The position numbers and the translations under genes were made by a program. 64,000 nucleotides of DNA from positions 663,675 through 727,674 of the forward strand of contig UESW01004382.1 of the NCBI GenBank assembly GCA_900491605.1. The letters run 5' to 3'. The stretch's first letter is position 1. The number at the start of each line of letters is the position of its first letter. The notes beneath the pieces were generated by a model, which was not told where the DNA came from, did not search any database, and saw only the letters and a program-made list of their open reading frames with translations. Shown piece after piece: positions 23,441-35,666 of this stretch. The stretch is from Calamus simplicifolius (Eukaryota > Streptophyta > Magnoliopsida > Arecales > Arecaceae).

Positions 23441-26400
23441 TTAAAATTCAATAACAACATTTCCATTATTAACATGATCTCTAATGAAATGATGTCTAAT
23501 TTCAATATGTTTTGTTCTGGAATGTTGAATAGGATTTTTAGTTAAAATTGCACTTGTATTATCACATTTTATAGGTATTTTTTGTTTAATACCATAATCT
23601 TCTAGTTGTTGCTTAATCCATAAATTTGAGCACAGCAACTTCCAGCTGCAATGTATTCGGCCTCGGCCGTAGACAGTGCTACTGAAGTTTGCTTTTTGCT
23701 AAACCATGAAATTAAGTTAACACCTAGAAACTGGCAAGTTCCAGTGGTTGATTTCCTATCTAATTTACATCCAGCAAAGTCTGAATCAGTGTATCCTATT
23801 AAGTCAATGCTAGATTGTTTGTCATACCATATACCTAAATTTATTGTTCCATTTAAATATTTAAATATTCTTTTAACAGCAAGCAAGTGTGATTCTTTAG
23901 GATTGGCTTGATATCTGCACACATGCAAACACTAAAAAATATCTGGCCTACTAGCAGTTAAATATAATAATGATCCAATCATGCCTCTATATAATTTTAA
24001 ATCAACAGATTTTTCAGAATTATAAGATTCAAGTCTACATGATGAGCTCATAGGGGTACCGATACTCTTGGATGTCTCCATGCCAAACTTCTTGATCATT
24101 TCTTTGGTATATTTGGATTGGCTTATGAAGATCCCATCTTTGCTTTGTTTAATTTGTAGTCCGAGGAAGTAGTTCAGCTCACCCATCATACTCATCTCGA
24201 ACTCTCCCTGCATAAGCTTAGCAAAGTCTTTGCACAAAGAATCATTAGTGGCACCAATATGATATCATCAACATAGATTTGAATAATTAATATATTTATT
24301 TTGTCTTTTAATAAATAAAGTTGTATCCACAGTTCCTCGAATGAATCATTACTAATCAAGAATTTGCTTAATCTTTCATACCATGCCCGGGGAGCTTGTT
24401 TCAAACCATACAAAGCTTTGTTTAATTTGAAAACGTGGTTTGGAAACAAGTGATTTTCAAAGCCGGGTGGTTGTTCCACAAAAACTTGTTCAGCAATATA
24501 TCCATTTAAGAAAGCGCTTTTAACATCCATTTGATATAATTTAAAATTCATAAACAAGCATAAGCAAGAAGTAATCTAATAGCTTCTAATCTAGCAACAG
24601 GGGCATAAGTTTCATCAAAATCAATTCCTCTTCTTGATTATAACCCTTAGCTACTAATCTTGCCTTATTTCTAATTATATTACCATGTTCATCTAATTTG
24701 TTTCTATAAACCCATTTAGTTCCAATAATTTGATGATCATGAGGTCTTTCAATAAGAGTCCAAACATTATTTCTTTCAAATTGGTTAAGTTCCTCATGCA
24801 TGGCATTAATCCAATCAACATCATTTTTAGCATCATCATAACATTTAGGTTCAATTTTAGATACAAATGCTAAGTTATTACAAGCATCTCTAAATGATGA
24901 TCTAGTTCTAACTCCTTGAGAAGGATCACCAATAATTTGATCTTTAGGGTGACTAAGAACATACCTCCATCCTCTTTCTAATTCATCATTACCTTGTGAG
25001 GCTTCAGGTAGGTCAGCGTTCCCTTCTTCATTTACCTCTTGTGTATCTGATTCTTATCCTTCAGTGTGATGTCCTTGAATTGATCTTCAATGTCATCTGC
25101 ATCATTTATACCTTTTCTTCCTTGATGGAAGATCATTAGATTCATCAAAGATAACATGAATTGATTCTTCAACTACTAAAGTCTTTTTGTTAATATTCTA
25201 AAAGCTCTACTATGTAAAGAATAACCGAGAAAAATTCCTTCATCAGACTTAGCATCAAATTTATCAAGGTTTGATTTTCCATTATTTAATACAAAACATC
25301 GACATCCAAAAACATGAAAGTAACTTATATTAGGTTTTCTTCCTTTCCAAAGTTCATAAGGAGTCTTTTTCAAAACAGGTCTAATTAATGCACGATTTAA
25401 AACATAACATGCAGTGTTAATAGCTTCTGCCCAAAAATATTTTGGAAGATTGCTTTCACACAACATGGTACGAGCCATTTCCTCTAATGTTCTATTCTTT
25501 CTTTCAACTACTCCATTTTGTTGTGGTGTTCTTGGTGCAGAAAAATTATGTTCAATTCCATTTTCATTACAAAATTCTTCAAAAGATTTATTTTCAAATT
25601 CTTTTCCATGATCACTTCGTATCGATAAAACAGAAGAATTCTTTTCATTTGTAATTCTTTTAAATAATTTTTGAAATGCTGGAAATGCTTCGTCTTTACT
25701 AGATAGAAAAAAACCCATGTAAAGCGAGAGAAATCATCAATAACAAAAAACCGTATCTTTTTCCTCCTAGACTAGTTGTTCTTGTAGGACCGAATAAATC
25801 CATATGCAAGAGCTCCAAAGGTCTAGTGGTTGAAACTAAATTCTTTGATTTAAAAGATACTCGGGTTTGTTTTCCAAATTGACAAGCATTACAAATCTTA
25901 TCTTTTTCAAAAACAAGTTTTGGCAAACCATGTACTAAATCCTTTTAATTAATTTAGATAGTAAATCCATGCTTGCATGAGCTAGCCTACGATGCCATAA
26001 CCAACTATTATCAGTTTTATTATTGTAGCAACTAGGCAATCAATATTTTGATCATGCAAATCATTTAAATTAACAATGTATACATTACCATGCCTTTGAC
26101 CAACAAATTTCATGTTTTCATTAGCAGGATTTTTAACAATGCATAAGATGATTCAAATGTAACATTAAATCCTTTGTCACATAATTGACTAATACTAAGT
26201 AAATTGTGTTTCAGTCCTTTCACAAGCAAAACATTATCAATATAAGCATGAGGTGTGATACCTATTTTTCCAATGCCAATTATTTTTCCTTGGCCATTAT
26301 CACCGAAAGTAACAACACCTCCATCTTTTGCTTCCAAAGTGATGAATTGTGATTCATCACCGGTCATGTGTCTTGAGCACCCGCTATCCAAGTACCATTG

Positions 26401-26442
26401 TCTTTTAATTGCTCGGGTTGCAAGACACACCTGCATACACAA
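23441..26442 (-). pseudogene. Sire-1 pol: protease, integrase, RT, RNase H
   Basis: In minus-strand order: protease at 26442-26110 (LDSGCSRHMTG with the catalytic Asp), GAG-pre-integrase and zinc region near 25930 (CNACQFGK), integrase core at 25926-25176 with its three acidic residues in HMDLFGP, RSDHGKEF and VVERKNR, RT at 24801-23932 (YVDD box intact near 24280), and RNase H at 23928-23441 (LSTAEAEY and RTKHIEIRHHF). Frames change at about 25926/25718, 25170, 24590, 24200, 23930 and 23600, so no full polyprotein can be made. Sequence between the open pieces keeps clear homology to Sire-2. Confidence 0.87.
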
Positions 26443-26459
26443 TTTTAATTTTTGTTCTT

Positions 26460-27976
26460 AGGTACCCAAGCTTTCTTGGGTCCTTTAGGGTTAGTCAAAA
26501 TGGTTCCTTTTGGAACCCATATTTTTCTTATCTTTTGTGTTTGACAAATATAAGCTTTGTGTCCATTTTTTCACATTTAAAACAAGTAATTTTAGTAATC
26601 ATCAGCATGCTCATAAATATTTTTCAAAATTTTTGTCTTTCAAAAGTATTGTATCCAAGACCAGCTCTATTGTAAACAGCTCTTTGACTATTTAAATCAT
26701 TTCTAATTTTTCTGAGCTTAGAGTAAATCTATCAACAATTAGTTTTAATTTATTCACTTCATTTTTCAAATCTTGGTTTTCCTTTAACAATGATTCATTA
26801 TCCTTTGAAATTCTTTCCTTTTCAAGAGTAAGATTTTTGATTTCATTTTTCAATTCTTTATCTTTGAACTTAAATTTGCAAAATCATCAATAAGTTCATA
26901 AAATGCACATTGTAATTCATCAAAGGTAAAGTCATCTAAAAAGTTAGGGCTTACCTCATCATTATCAGCCATGAAGCAAACATTTGCAACTTCAGTTTTC
27001 TCTTCTTCTTCTGAACTTGTTGCTTCACTGTCGCTCCAAGTAGCCATCATTGCCTTCTTCTTTATTCTTTTAGATCCTTTCTTTAATAGTGGACAATCTG
27101 GTTCTGATGTGTCCAGGCTTCTTGCACTCATAGCATAGGAGGTTCACTCTTTTCCTTATCTTTGCTATGATCTCCTTTGATAAAATTTTTCTTTTTCCAA
27201 ATTTCTTTCTTTCATGAACTTTTTAAATTTTTTGAAATAAGTGCCATTTCATCATCTTTCTTCACTGTCACTTGTTTTCTTCACTTTCATCTTCTTGAGT
27301 TGCACTCTTCAATGCCATGGTCCTTTTCTTCTTTGATTCATCTTCATCAATATGTTGTCGTTGCTGAAGCTCATGAGTCATCAAAGAACCGACCAACTCT
27401 TCAAGTGATAAAGTGTTGAGATCTTTTGCTTCTTGTAATTGCAGTAACTTTTGCTTCCCATGTCTAGGTAAAGATCTTAAATTTTTCTAACAAGATCACT
27501 GTTAGCATAAGATTTTCCAAGACTTTTTAGTCCATTAATAATGTCAGTAAATCTTGTAAACATATCCATCTTAAATAATTCATACTTATGAACAAGCATA
27601 TTTATTTTGGATTCCTTGACTTGATTTGTACCCTCATGGGTGACTTCAAGTCTATCCCAAATTTCTTAGCAGACATGCAAGTAGATATGCGATTAAACTC
27701 ATTTGCATCAAGAGAACAATAAAGAACATTCATAGCCTTAGCATTTAATTGAGCTAATTTCTTATCTTGCTCATCCCATTCAGATTCAGGTTTTGCAATA
27801 TTAATATTTTCAATCATAATAGTGGGTGTGTGTGGTCCATTAATTATGATTCCCCATAAATCATAATCTAGTGCTTGAATGAATATTTTCATTCGTGCTT
27901 TCCAATATGTGTAATTTGTTCCATTGAACAAAGGTGGTCTATTAGTTGATTGTCCTTCAGTCAACATAGAACTCAT
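26460..27976 (-). pseudogene. Sire-1 gag, broken
   Basis: The N-terminal UBN2-type Gag is at 27976-27602 (STNRPPLFNGTNYTYWKARM). It continues in other frames and reaches a first zinc knuckle near 27130 (CYECKKPGH, broken by a frameshift), an acidic Ser/Glu linker at 27131-26850, and a degraded second knuckle near 26575. Gag of this family forms the particle and binds genomic RNA. Domain order and spacing agree with Sire-2. Confidence 0.85.
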
Positions 27977-28037
27977 TGGGATTACTACTGATCTTTGGCT
28001 CCAAGCTAATCAAAGCTATAGGAATCAAGAGCACTCT

Positions 28038-28049
28038 GCTCTGATACCA
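28038..28049 (-). other. Primer binding site of Sire-1
   Basis: The minus strand reads TGGTATCAGAGC, two bases from the 5' LTR that starts at 28052. Confidence 0.92.
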
Positions 28050-28051
28050 CT

Positions 28052-29893
28052 TGTTGCCCAGATGTAGCAACCCAAGAGGGGGTGAATTGGGTTATTAAAA
28101 ATTGATTACTATGCAGATATGTGCTTAAACCCTAATTTTGATTTGCAGCGGTGAAGTGGGGTGCACAGAATAATAACAATAGAGAATCAAACAACCACAA
28201 ACACACAGGAGTTTATAGTGGTTCGGTGCCAAACTCAGCACCTACATCCACTCCCCAAAACCTTTGGGAATTACACTAATCGTATCACAACAATTACAAC
28301 CTCTAGCCTTCCCTGGCTAGCCCTCTTGTTTATATGGCACAAGGCAGCCAAAAACCCCTAGCCAAACCAGGCTAGTCCTCTTGTTTCACCACAAGCCAAA
28401 AACCCCTAGCCAAACCCGGCTAGTCCTCTGTTTCACGACACAAGGAAGCCAATAATAATCAAGGGTTAACACTAACCCTCTTACAAAATAATCAGAGAAT
28501 GATAAAGAGAAGCTCCTACAATGAGCAAATATCCATAGTATACTTTACAACTTTTGAAGCAATAATTTCAGCAATAATGAATGAGGTTGAAGTAGCTGAA
28601 GCCTTGATTGCTTTGAAAAACTTCAATGATCGTACGACTTTTTGGAGCAATGAATGAACTTGAATGCATAGCAACTCCCTTATCAACCACTCAACAATAT
28701 GCAGTAAAAACTCTTTTCTTGGATTTCTTCCTCTTGTAATCTCTTTTTCAAAAATCATCATAGTGTGCTTCTAATCACAGCTATTTATAATGGTCCAACA
28801 AAAAAGATATTTGTTAGATACATTAGGAACAAATGAAAATAAAAATGGAAAGAATATAACCGTTGTAAAATGTTTCCCTTAAGCATTGAATGCAGATCTC
28901 CATTTGAGGAAGGAAGAACCCTGAAACAATTCAAAAAATCAAAAGTTAAATGTAGCTGAAAATAAAAATAGAGAGAGAGTAAGAGAGAAAGAGCAAGTTC
29001 AAGAACTCAAGTGGCAGTTGACTGAAAATAACTTCATGTAGCTGAAGACTTGAATTTATTCGGCCAAGAGAGAGCCCATCCAAAATAGTTAGCTATCCAG
29101 CTAACTAAGGAGAAAAGCAACAGAGAGATCGCCCAAGCTAGTTAGCTAACTAGCTAATTGAGCAAAAAGGCAACCAGGCGGCAGGATAAAAAGCTAGCTT
29201 TTCAGTTAGCTAACCACCAGGTAGCTAGCTCTTTAGTTAACTAAAGAAATCATTTAAACGACCAAAGAGAGAGGGAGTTAGCTCTCCAGCTAACTAAAAT
29301 TTGACAGCTCATGGCCTAAAGCTTACATGTGAAAACTAGTTAACTAAGCAGTTAGCTCCAAGTCAAAGCAGTTAGCTAACAAGATACGCCAGCTAGCTAG
29401 GAGATCCAGCAGCTAGCTCAACAGTTATCTAAAAATAAATAGCATTCGGCCAGGAATGTTAATAGGCAACGATAGCTAGCTAAAATAAAATCCAGTTAGC
29501 TCCAAGGCATCCCAAGCTAGCTAACCAGCTAGCTAAAATTGGAGGACGTTCGGCCAGCAACAGTGATGAGCACCTTTGCTACCTGAAAGAACTTTAGCTA
29601 GCTAACAAGATAGCTAACCAGCTAGCTTAAATAAGCAACTATTCGGCCAATGTCACAGAGACAACTTACCAGTTAGCTGAAAGGCGTGCCAACTAGCTAA
29701 ATGGAATAACAAGTTAGCTAACCAGTTAACTCCCATGCCAATAAAATTATCTAAGGCAAAATAGAATGAAGTACTCTCTTACCAATCAATTTTGCATGAA
29801 GATACTTACTTGCAAGGCGACCAAACTTTCCTGTATTAAGCTTAGAGTTGCCTAATAGTTTTTGTAATCATCAAAATCAATCTGAGGTCAACA
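28052..29893 (-). repeat. 5' LTR of Sire-1
   Basis: TGTTGCCCAG...GGTCAACA, 1842 bp. The minus-strand TATA box TATAAATAG is at 28781-28789. The GTTAGCTAAC/AGCTAGCT array is at about 29085-29725. It carries many small insertions relative to the 3' LTR at 19347. Confidence 0.9.
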
Positions 29894-31438
29894 AAATGCA
29901 TTTCATCATGGTATCAAGTCATGCATATCATATGCTCAAAATAATTTGGAAGCAAATGCTATGTAATATTTCAAGAATATACAATTTCAAATCAAATCCA
30001 TTGAACCATTGTAATTTACATGTAAATTCCATTTTAAATCAATGTCTCATGGTCAAACACTATGTTTACGTAAACAAAACAACATAAAAGTGTATCCTCC
30101 TATATGTTCCTTATGGAGGCAGAGTCTTGGTATGAGTGTTATGTCACATGTCATATCCTATTACAGCACATCCTAAGAGTGCGTGTTCTCCACGTACTCC
30201 CTGTGAAGGTGGGTGCTGGAGTCATATAGTATATCATGTCATATCTCGTCACAACATGCCCTATGGGTGTGTGTTATCCACATATTCCCTTTGTGAAAAT
30301 GGGTCTTGGTGTCATGTAATATATCATGTCATATCAAGTCATGTCATAGCAGATCGTGGTGGCATCAAATAACATATTCACAAAATACCATTTCCATGAG
30401 CATGATAACATGTAAAGTAACAAAGCTATGCTTAATATACTTTTCACTTTTTCAATAGTTTGAATAAGTCAAAATGCACCTGTACACCCGTAATGTGTCA
30501 AATATGTTACAGAATTGATAGATTTTAAATACTCATAGCAATAATCAATTGCACATATAAAATGCCACTTATTTTATAAAATTTATAACTTTAAATTATT
30601 ATATCAAATAATCAGTGGCTATGCAAGGTGCCAAATATTCAGCAATTATAATACAATTATTTCAAGTAATCATTTAGAGGTATAATATACCAAAAATCCC
30701 ATTTTATATTTTTTAAATAATACTATAGATAATTTATTTTCTTTATTCCCAAAAATGGCATAATTAATAAAAATAATTTATGAAATTTATTATAATTGGT
30801 TTACTTACCTGAGAAAGTTAATCCAATGATGAAAATTAGCTATGCAATTTTAGAGCACCTACAACATAATTTTTAAAATTTTTAATATCCAAAATCAGGA
30901 TGTCACAGTGACTCCTAAACTCTACCCAGTTTAATTTTGGGTCCAACGTAGGGCTTGAATATCATCAAAAATATTAGCCCAAAATGAAAAATAATTTTTT
31001 TCATAAAACTAGGATCAAAGTTGATCCAAACCCCAATCTCCTTTAGTTGGGTCCGGCTCGATTTGAGGCCCAAAAAATTGGCCCAAAAGGGGTTCACTGG
31101 GTTGGGCTAAACTCAAGCCTAGCCCTTTGTTCCTTCTTCCTCCCCTAGTTCACCCGAACCAGGAGAGAAATGGAGATGGCCAGTGGCCTAGGACCATCGC
31201 CGGCCCTTCCAGGGGTTGGCTGGTCATCGATGATTGGCCCCGCCTCCTTCCCCTTTCTTCTTTATCTCTTGTCTTTCTTCTTCTTTCTCCCTTGCTTCTT
31301 CCTCTTGTTTCTTCTTCACTGTAGCGGTGGCATGGCCAACCGGGGAAGGCCTACCAAACCCCATCGGATGCTGCCCCGACATCGGTAGGGGCCACTACTC
31401 GGGGCTCGGGCTCGGCGAGCTAGTGGGTGCGATGTAGG
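29894..31438 (-). repeat. Gypsy-like LTR repeat, left (inverted) copy
   Basis: Non-coding. It is the reverse complement of the block at about 55400-56908: CTAAACTCTACCCAG (30912) pairs with CTGGGTAGAGTTTAG (56235), and the paired ATTCCC/GAAGGTGGGT units around 30150-30330 pair with those at 56770-56880. A TGTCACA word near 30905 reads TGTGACA on the minus strand, a usual gypsy LTR start. The pyrimidine-rich part at 31127-31330 gives chance ORFs only. No gag or pol is present. Confidence 0.55.
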
Positions 31439-32623
31439 TGTTAAAAATTTCGTGTATTTTTATATGAATCAAATTCATATATTATGCAATGGAAGATAAA
31501 ATAAGCACAAATTTAATTCTTAAAGTCCAAGATCCTCAGGAAACTAATTCAGTTAATAAAATTAAATTTGAAATTAATTCTAAATCATACCTGTATTCTT
31601 TATTGGGGATGAAGATTGATGAAGCTGGTAAATGATTTACCACTAGCCATCCATGTGTCCGGCCTCTAATGGTGATCCACGCAGAGATCTTTGATGATGT
31701 CCTCCTAGGATTGGAAGATGACCTTCCAGCGAGGGGCGAGGGGTGCTAGCATCTCTTTTCTTCTTCAATTGATTATTCAAATAAAAAAAGAAAATAATTT
31801 ATTGATCAAGATCAAGTCTTGATCAATCAAGAAAGAAAAGAATGACTTCCTTCAACCCGCCCAAGAGAGTATAAGCGAATGAGAGAGAGGAGCTTTCGAC
31901 CCATCCAAGAGAGAGAGGGACATTCTAGACAGAGAAAGGATAATCTAGAAAGAGAAAATAGGGTTTGGGCATCCAAGAGAGAGAGAAAGGAGTTAGGCGT
32001 ATGTTTTCAAGGGGGCCTCTCTCTCCTTTTATACATGAATAGGAGGTTGTGTGGCTCCATAAAAAAAGGATTTTTGTTCCAACCACCTAACCATGCAGCC
32101 ATATTAATTAGGTTGATAACAAAATAGCCTAACAAATTTAGGATATTTGTTATCATGATCATGTTAGGATTATAACTACCAAACCACATTCTTAAAAAAT
32201 AGAAAATTTGTTATCTCATAAAACCAATGTCCCAACCTTGGATTTGGCTTCATGATGATGCCCAAATCATGGGTGTTCCCTCCTCCATGATGTGGAGATG
32301 GGTCATGCCCATCACATTGGCATGGATCCATCCTCCACATGGCACAATCTAAGCCTTTGGTTCAATTGAATTTTAATGAATCAAATCATGCCATCATATG
32401 AACCCAATTAAACACCACATTATTAATCTTAATTAATCTAAGCCATCCATAACAGGGATTAAGCCTAATTGAGTATCCAATCATATGTACATTACATGTA
32501 CAAAAAGGTCTCTCCTTTGAACATAAAATTCTTTCCTCTATGATGAATCCTATTCATCAATTTCATGTTCTCTCATTAAGATTGAGTCAAATCCAATCCT
32601 AATTAATTGGTCATCTAATCTAA
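31439..32623 (-). repeat. Solo LTR, left part (split by CACTA-1)
   Basis: Starts TGTTAAAAATTT and matches the LTR at 4718 in order (ATGAATCAAATTCAT, then GGCCTCTAATGGTGATCCA). A minus-strand TATA box TATAAAAGG is at 32025-32033. No primer binding site lies to its left, unlike the copy at 4718, so I read it as a solo LTR. It stops at the CACTA end at 32624 and resumes at 53397. Confidence 0.75.
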
Positions 32624-32960
32624 CACTACAACAAATATTAGAATAGCCGATGCTAAAAATATCATTTTTCCATGCTAAAAAGCATAAAAAAATATCATCC
32701 CGATGCTTTATAAAGCGCTAGAAAATAGGGAGTGGAGGCAAAAAAATCTCGATGCTTTTTTAAAAAGTCAAGAGATCCGATGCTTTTTAGCGTCAGAAAC
32801 TATTGTTCTTGCCGACACTTTAAAGCATCAGCAAGGCCATATTTCTCAACACTTGTAAAGCATCGGCATGTCCCGACACTTTTAAAAAGCATTAAGAACT
32901 ATTGTTCTTACCGACGCTTTAAAGAATCAGAAATTTTTAATTTTATTTTTAAAAAAAAAT
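32624..32960. repeat. CACTA-1 left terminal inverted repeat and subterminal repeats
   Basis: Starts CACTACAAC. It contains about ten copies of GATGCTTTWWAAAGC-like words in both orientations, such as CCGATGCTTTATAAAGC and GCATCGG, with variants in which GATG is changed to GACGC or GACAC. Such repeats are transposase binding sites in En/Spm. Confidence 0.8.
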
Positions 32961-34105
32961 AAAATAAGAAATAGAAAAGTTGAAAAATAACCTATATAAT
33001 GCAATTAAATTAAATTTATATTAAACTTATTATATTTTAAAAAAATAACCTATACAATGCAATCATAACAAACATAAAACACATTGCATACATTCTTCAC
33101 ATCCAAATTAAAATTTTAAATATAAATTTCATTACAATCAACTAAGAGAGTTTGTTACAATTTAAATTTTAATAAAATTTAAAAATATATAAAAGGAAAG
33201 ATATAAAATAAAAAAAGCCAAGGTCAATGATCTGCAGGAGGAAGGTCGTCACCATGTCTGCGAGAATTTGATGCTCCAGGAGCCTAGAAGAAAAAATAAA
33301 AATGTTTTAATTTGTGAAACTATCAATGATAATATATTAGATAAATAATTGATTTAATAATATATATTTAATAATATATATTAATAATATATATTACCTG
33401 ATGTGGAACAAATATCTGTACGATAGATGTAAGCCGCTCAATATGCTCTCTCATGGAATCCATCGCTGCTCTATCGAGGCACTCCATTGCATTTCCTCCA
33501 TCGCTACATCTTGTATGATACTCCTCTGTCGTATTTTCTCAATCTCATGCTCAAGTCTGCAAACACGTGTATCATGAACACCATCTATAGCATCATGTGT
33601 ATATCTCTCACCTCAGATAATATAGTGGGAGGGACTCCAACTCTTTAACCCCTTACTTGACCATAGTGCTCCTGGCCCATCAGCTCCGTAAACACCTCAC
33701 CTCATGCGACTACCCTATGTAGATGCTATAGAGTCATTGACATGCTCAGCAATAAGAGATGTAGCTCTTTTCTTTATTAATATAGAAAATTAATTAGATC
33801 TTACTGAATAACAAAATCAAATTAAAATCGTTGCATGAAATATATTGTAATAAATAATTACATATAAGTCCCTCGACTCATCTCTGATAAAAGTGCCATC
33901 ATGGTGAGTATGAGTCATCCGATAAAACTCTACCTCACCGGGTTTTCATCCATGCTCATCCATCTATAAGAAAAATTATGATTTATAAATAATTTAAGTA
34001 ATTTATAAAAAATTTAAGTATTCCGATACATATGTAGGGTATCATCCCGATACAATCTCTATGCAAACTTATCCAAACAATGGCAAAGTTAATGGTATGG
34101 CAAAG

Positions 34106-35605
34106 TGTTGATCCATTCATTGATTTTGATGATTAATAAAGGAATTGAGTATATTTATTTGATTACTAATGGATTTTATAAGTGTTTCAGGACTTAAATT
34201 TATTTGATCAATTTAAAGGAATTAAGAAATAAATTTTGAATCAAATACAAATCATAGATTTCAAAGTTTCAGAGCTTGGAGTCGACACCTAGAAAGTCTG
34301 AAGCCGACCCCATGGCCAATTCAATTTTAATCTAATTTTTGATAAAACCTGGAGCCGACACCTAGAGTTTCGGAGCCGACACCTAAGGTTTCGGAGTTGA
34401 CACTTACTGTGTCTGGAGCCGACTCCGATGCAGGGATAGAACATTGATTTTTTGAGCATCCTGGAGCTAACACCTACAGTATTCGGGAGCCGACACCTGA
34501 CGACGGCGAGCCGACACTTACTTTTACGGAGCCGACTCCATGACGAACTCAGATTTTACTATTTATGGAAAAATGATTCGGAGCCGACACCTGAAAAGCT
34601 GGAGCCGACTCCAACCCACCTGGACGAAAAATCAAAAATGCCATATCAGCTCTAACGGTAATATTTTTGATTTTGACATCTAACGGCTATTTTTTATGAA
34701 TGAAAAATCCTTCAGGTACACTCCAACGGCTAGATTTCCACCAAAAATGAATCAAAAGAAAATCTATAAAAAGGGAAAAAACAACCGTTTGAAAAAAAAA
34801 AAAAAAAAGAAAGAGAGAAACGATAGAAAAAGATCAAAAATCAAAATCCGAAAAGTCTAGAGCCTTATATCCAAGAGAGGAGTTTTCAAATTCAAAACCT
34901 TCCACTCCACAAAGCTCAAAGAAGAATCCAAGCCGTTCAAATAGAAAAATCGGAGGATTCTCAACTAGAAGAAAGAGACCAACTTTTCAATCTTCTCAAC
35001 TGCATCTACTGTGAGGAATCGGAGCTGAGGCTTGATTCAACCCAGCAAGGAGAAGAGGAAAAGAAGAAAAGCTCAAAGCCAAACAACTTCAAACCAGGCT
35101 TTTCTAAACCTATTTACTTTTCTTTGAATATTTGCTCATTAAGGAGCTGTGAAAATTTGTAAAACATTCTTATTCTTGTTTGTGCCTAGTTCAATCAAAG
35201 GGGATTGAACTAGTGGAGGTTGTTAACCTCGGGTCAAGCTAGTTTTGAGTCTTGGGTTGTGTGCTGGTGAGCCCGAAAAACCGGCTGGGTTCGTTGTGAT
35301 CCCGGGTAAAACAACAAGTTTGAGTTGTGAACTTGTAAAACAACTCGGCTGTAATCGAGGTGATTATAGTGTGGACCCAAGTAGGATCTTGGGAGTGGAC
35401 GTAGGTGTTGGATACACCGAACCACTATAAAATCTTTGTGTTTGCCGTGCTTCCATTGACTCTATCTCTATCTCTATTTTATTCGCTGTACTTTATATTT
35501 ACATTGCATTTATTTTCATTCATCTTAAGCAAACAATTTTTCAAGAGGCTAAATTTTTAAAGAACCCAATTCACCCCCCCTCTTGGGTTGTCATCTGGGC
35601 CAACA
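34106..35605 (+). repeat. 5' LTR of Sire-2
   Basis: TGTTGATCC...GGGCCAACA. TATA box TATAAAAA at 34765-34772. The GAGCCGACACC array lies 150-490 bp upstream of it. The end carries the AACCCAATTC / C-tract / CTCTTGGGTT segment shared with Sire-1. Some CG sites of the array are changed to TG or CA here but not in the 3' LTR. Confidence 0.95.
34278..34614 (+). promoter_or_regulatory. GAGCCGACACC motif array in U3 (5' LTR)
   Basis: Twelve copies of GGAGYCGACWCC-like words in 337 bp. Nine contain exact GCCGAC, and three are variants (GTCGAC, GTTGAC, GCTAAC). GCCGAC fits the RCCGAC core of the plant DRE/CRT element bound by DREB/CBF factors. The position upstream of the TATA box suggests an enhancer. 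Regulation by those factors is inference. Confidence 0.6.
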
Positions 35606-35607
35606 AT

Positions 35608-35619
35608 TGGTATCAGAGC
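35608..35619 (+). other. Primer binding site of Sire-2
   Basis: TGGTATCAGAGC, two bases after the 5' LTR. Exact match to the tRNA-Met type site of plant copia elements. Confidence 0.95.
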
Positions 35620-35666
35620 AAGTGCTCATTAGATTTTGATCACACGATCAAGAGCTAAAGATCCAA

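Larger units (their letters stand above)
19347..29893 (-). mobile_element. Sirevirus-type copia retrotransposon, old copy (Sire-1)
   Basis: A 10.5-kb minus-strand element: 5' LTR 28052-29893, primer binding site 28038-28049, gag, pol, an extra ORF, polypurine tracts, and 3' LTR 19347-21059. The flanks AAATA (left) and AAATG (right) match at four of five bases. Protein motifs, the extra ORF after pol, several polypurine tracts and the conserved LTR end around AACCCAATTC and CTCTTGGGTT place it with the Sireviruses, together with Sire-2 at 34106. The LTRs differ by indels (1713 versus 1842 bp) and all reading frames are broken, so it is older than Sire-2. Confidence 0.9.

Noticed and set aside
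25414..26695. Plus-strand ORFs across Sire-1 pol and gag
   Set aside because: Antisense shadows of the minus-strand pol and gag.
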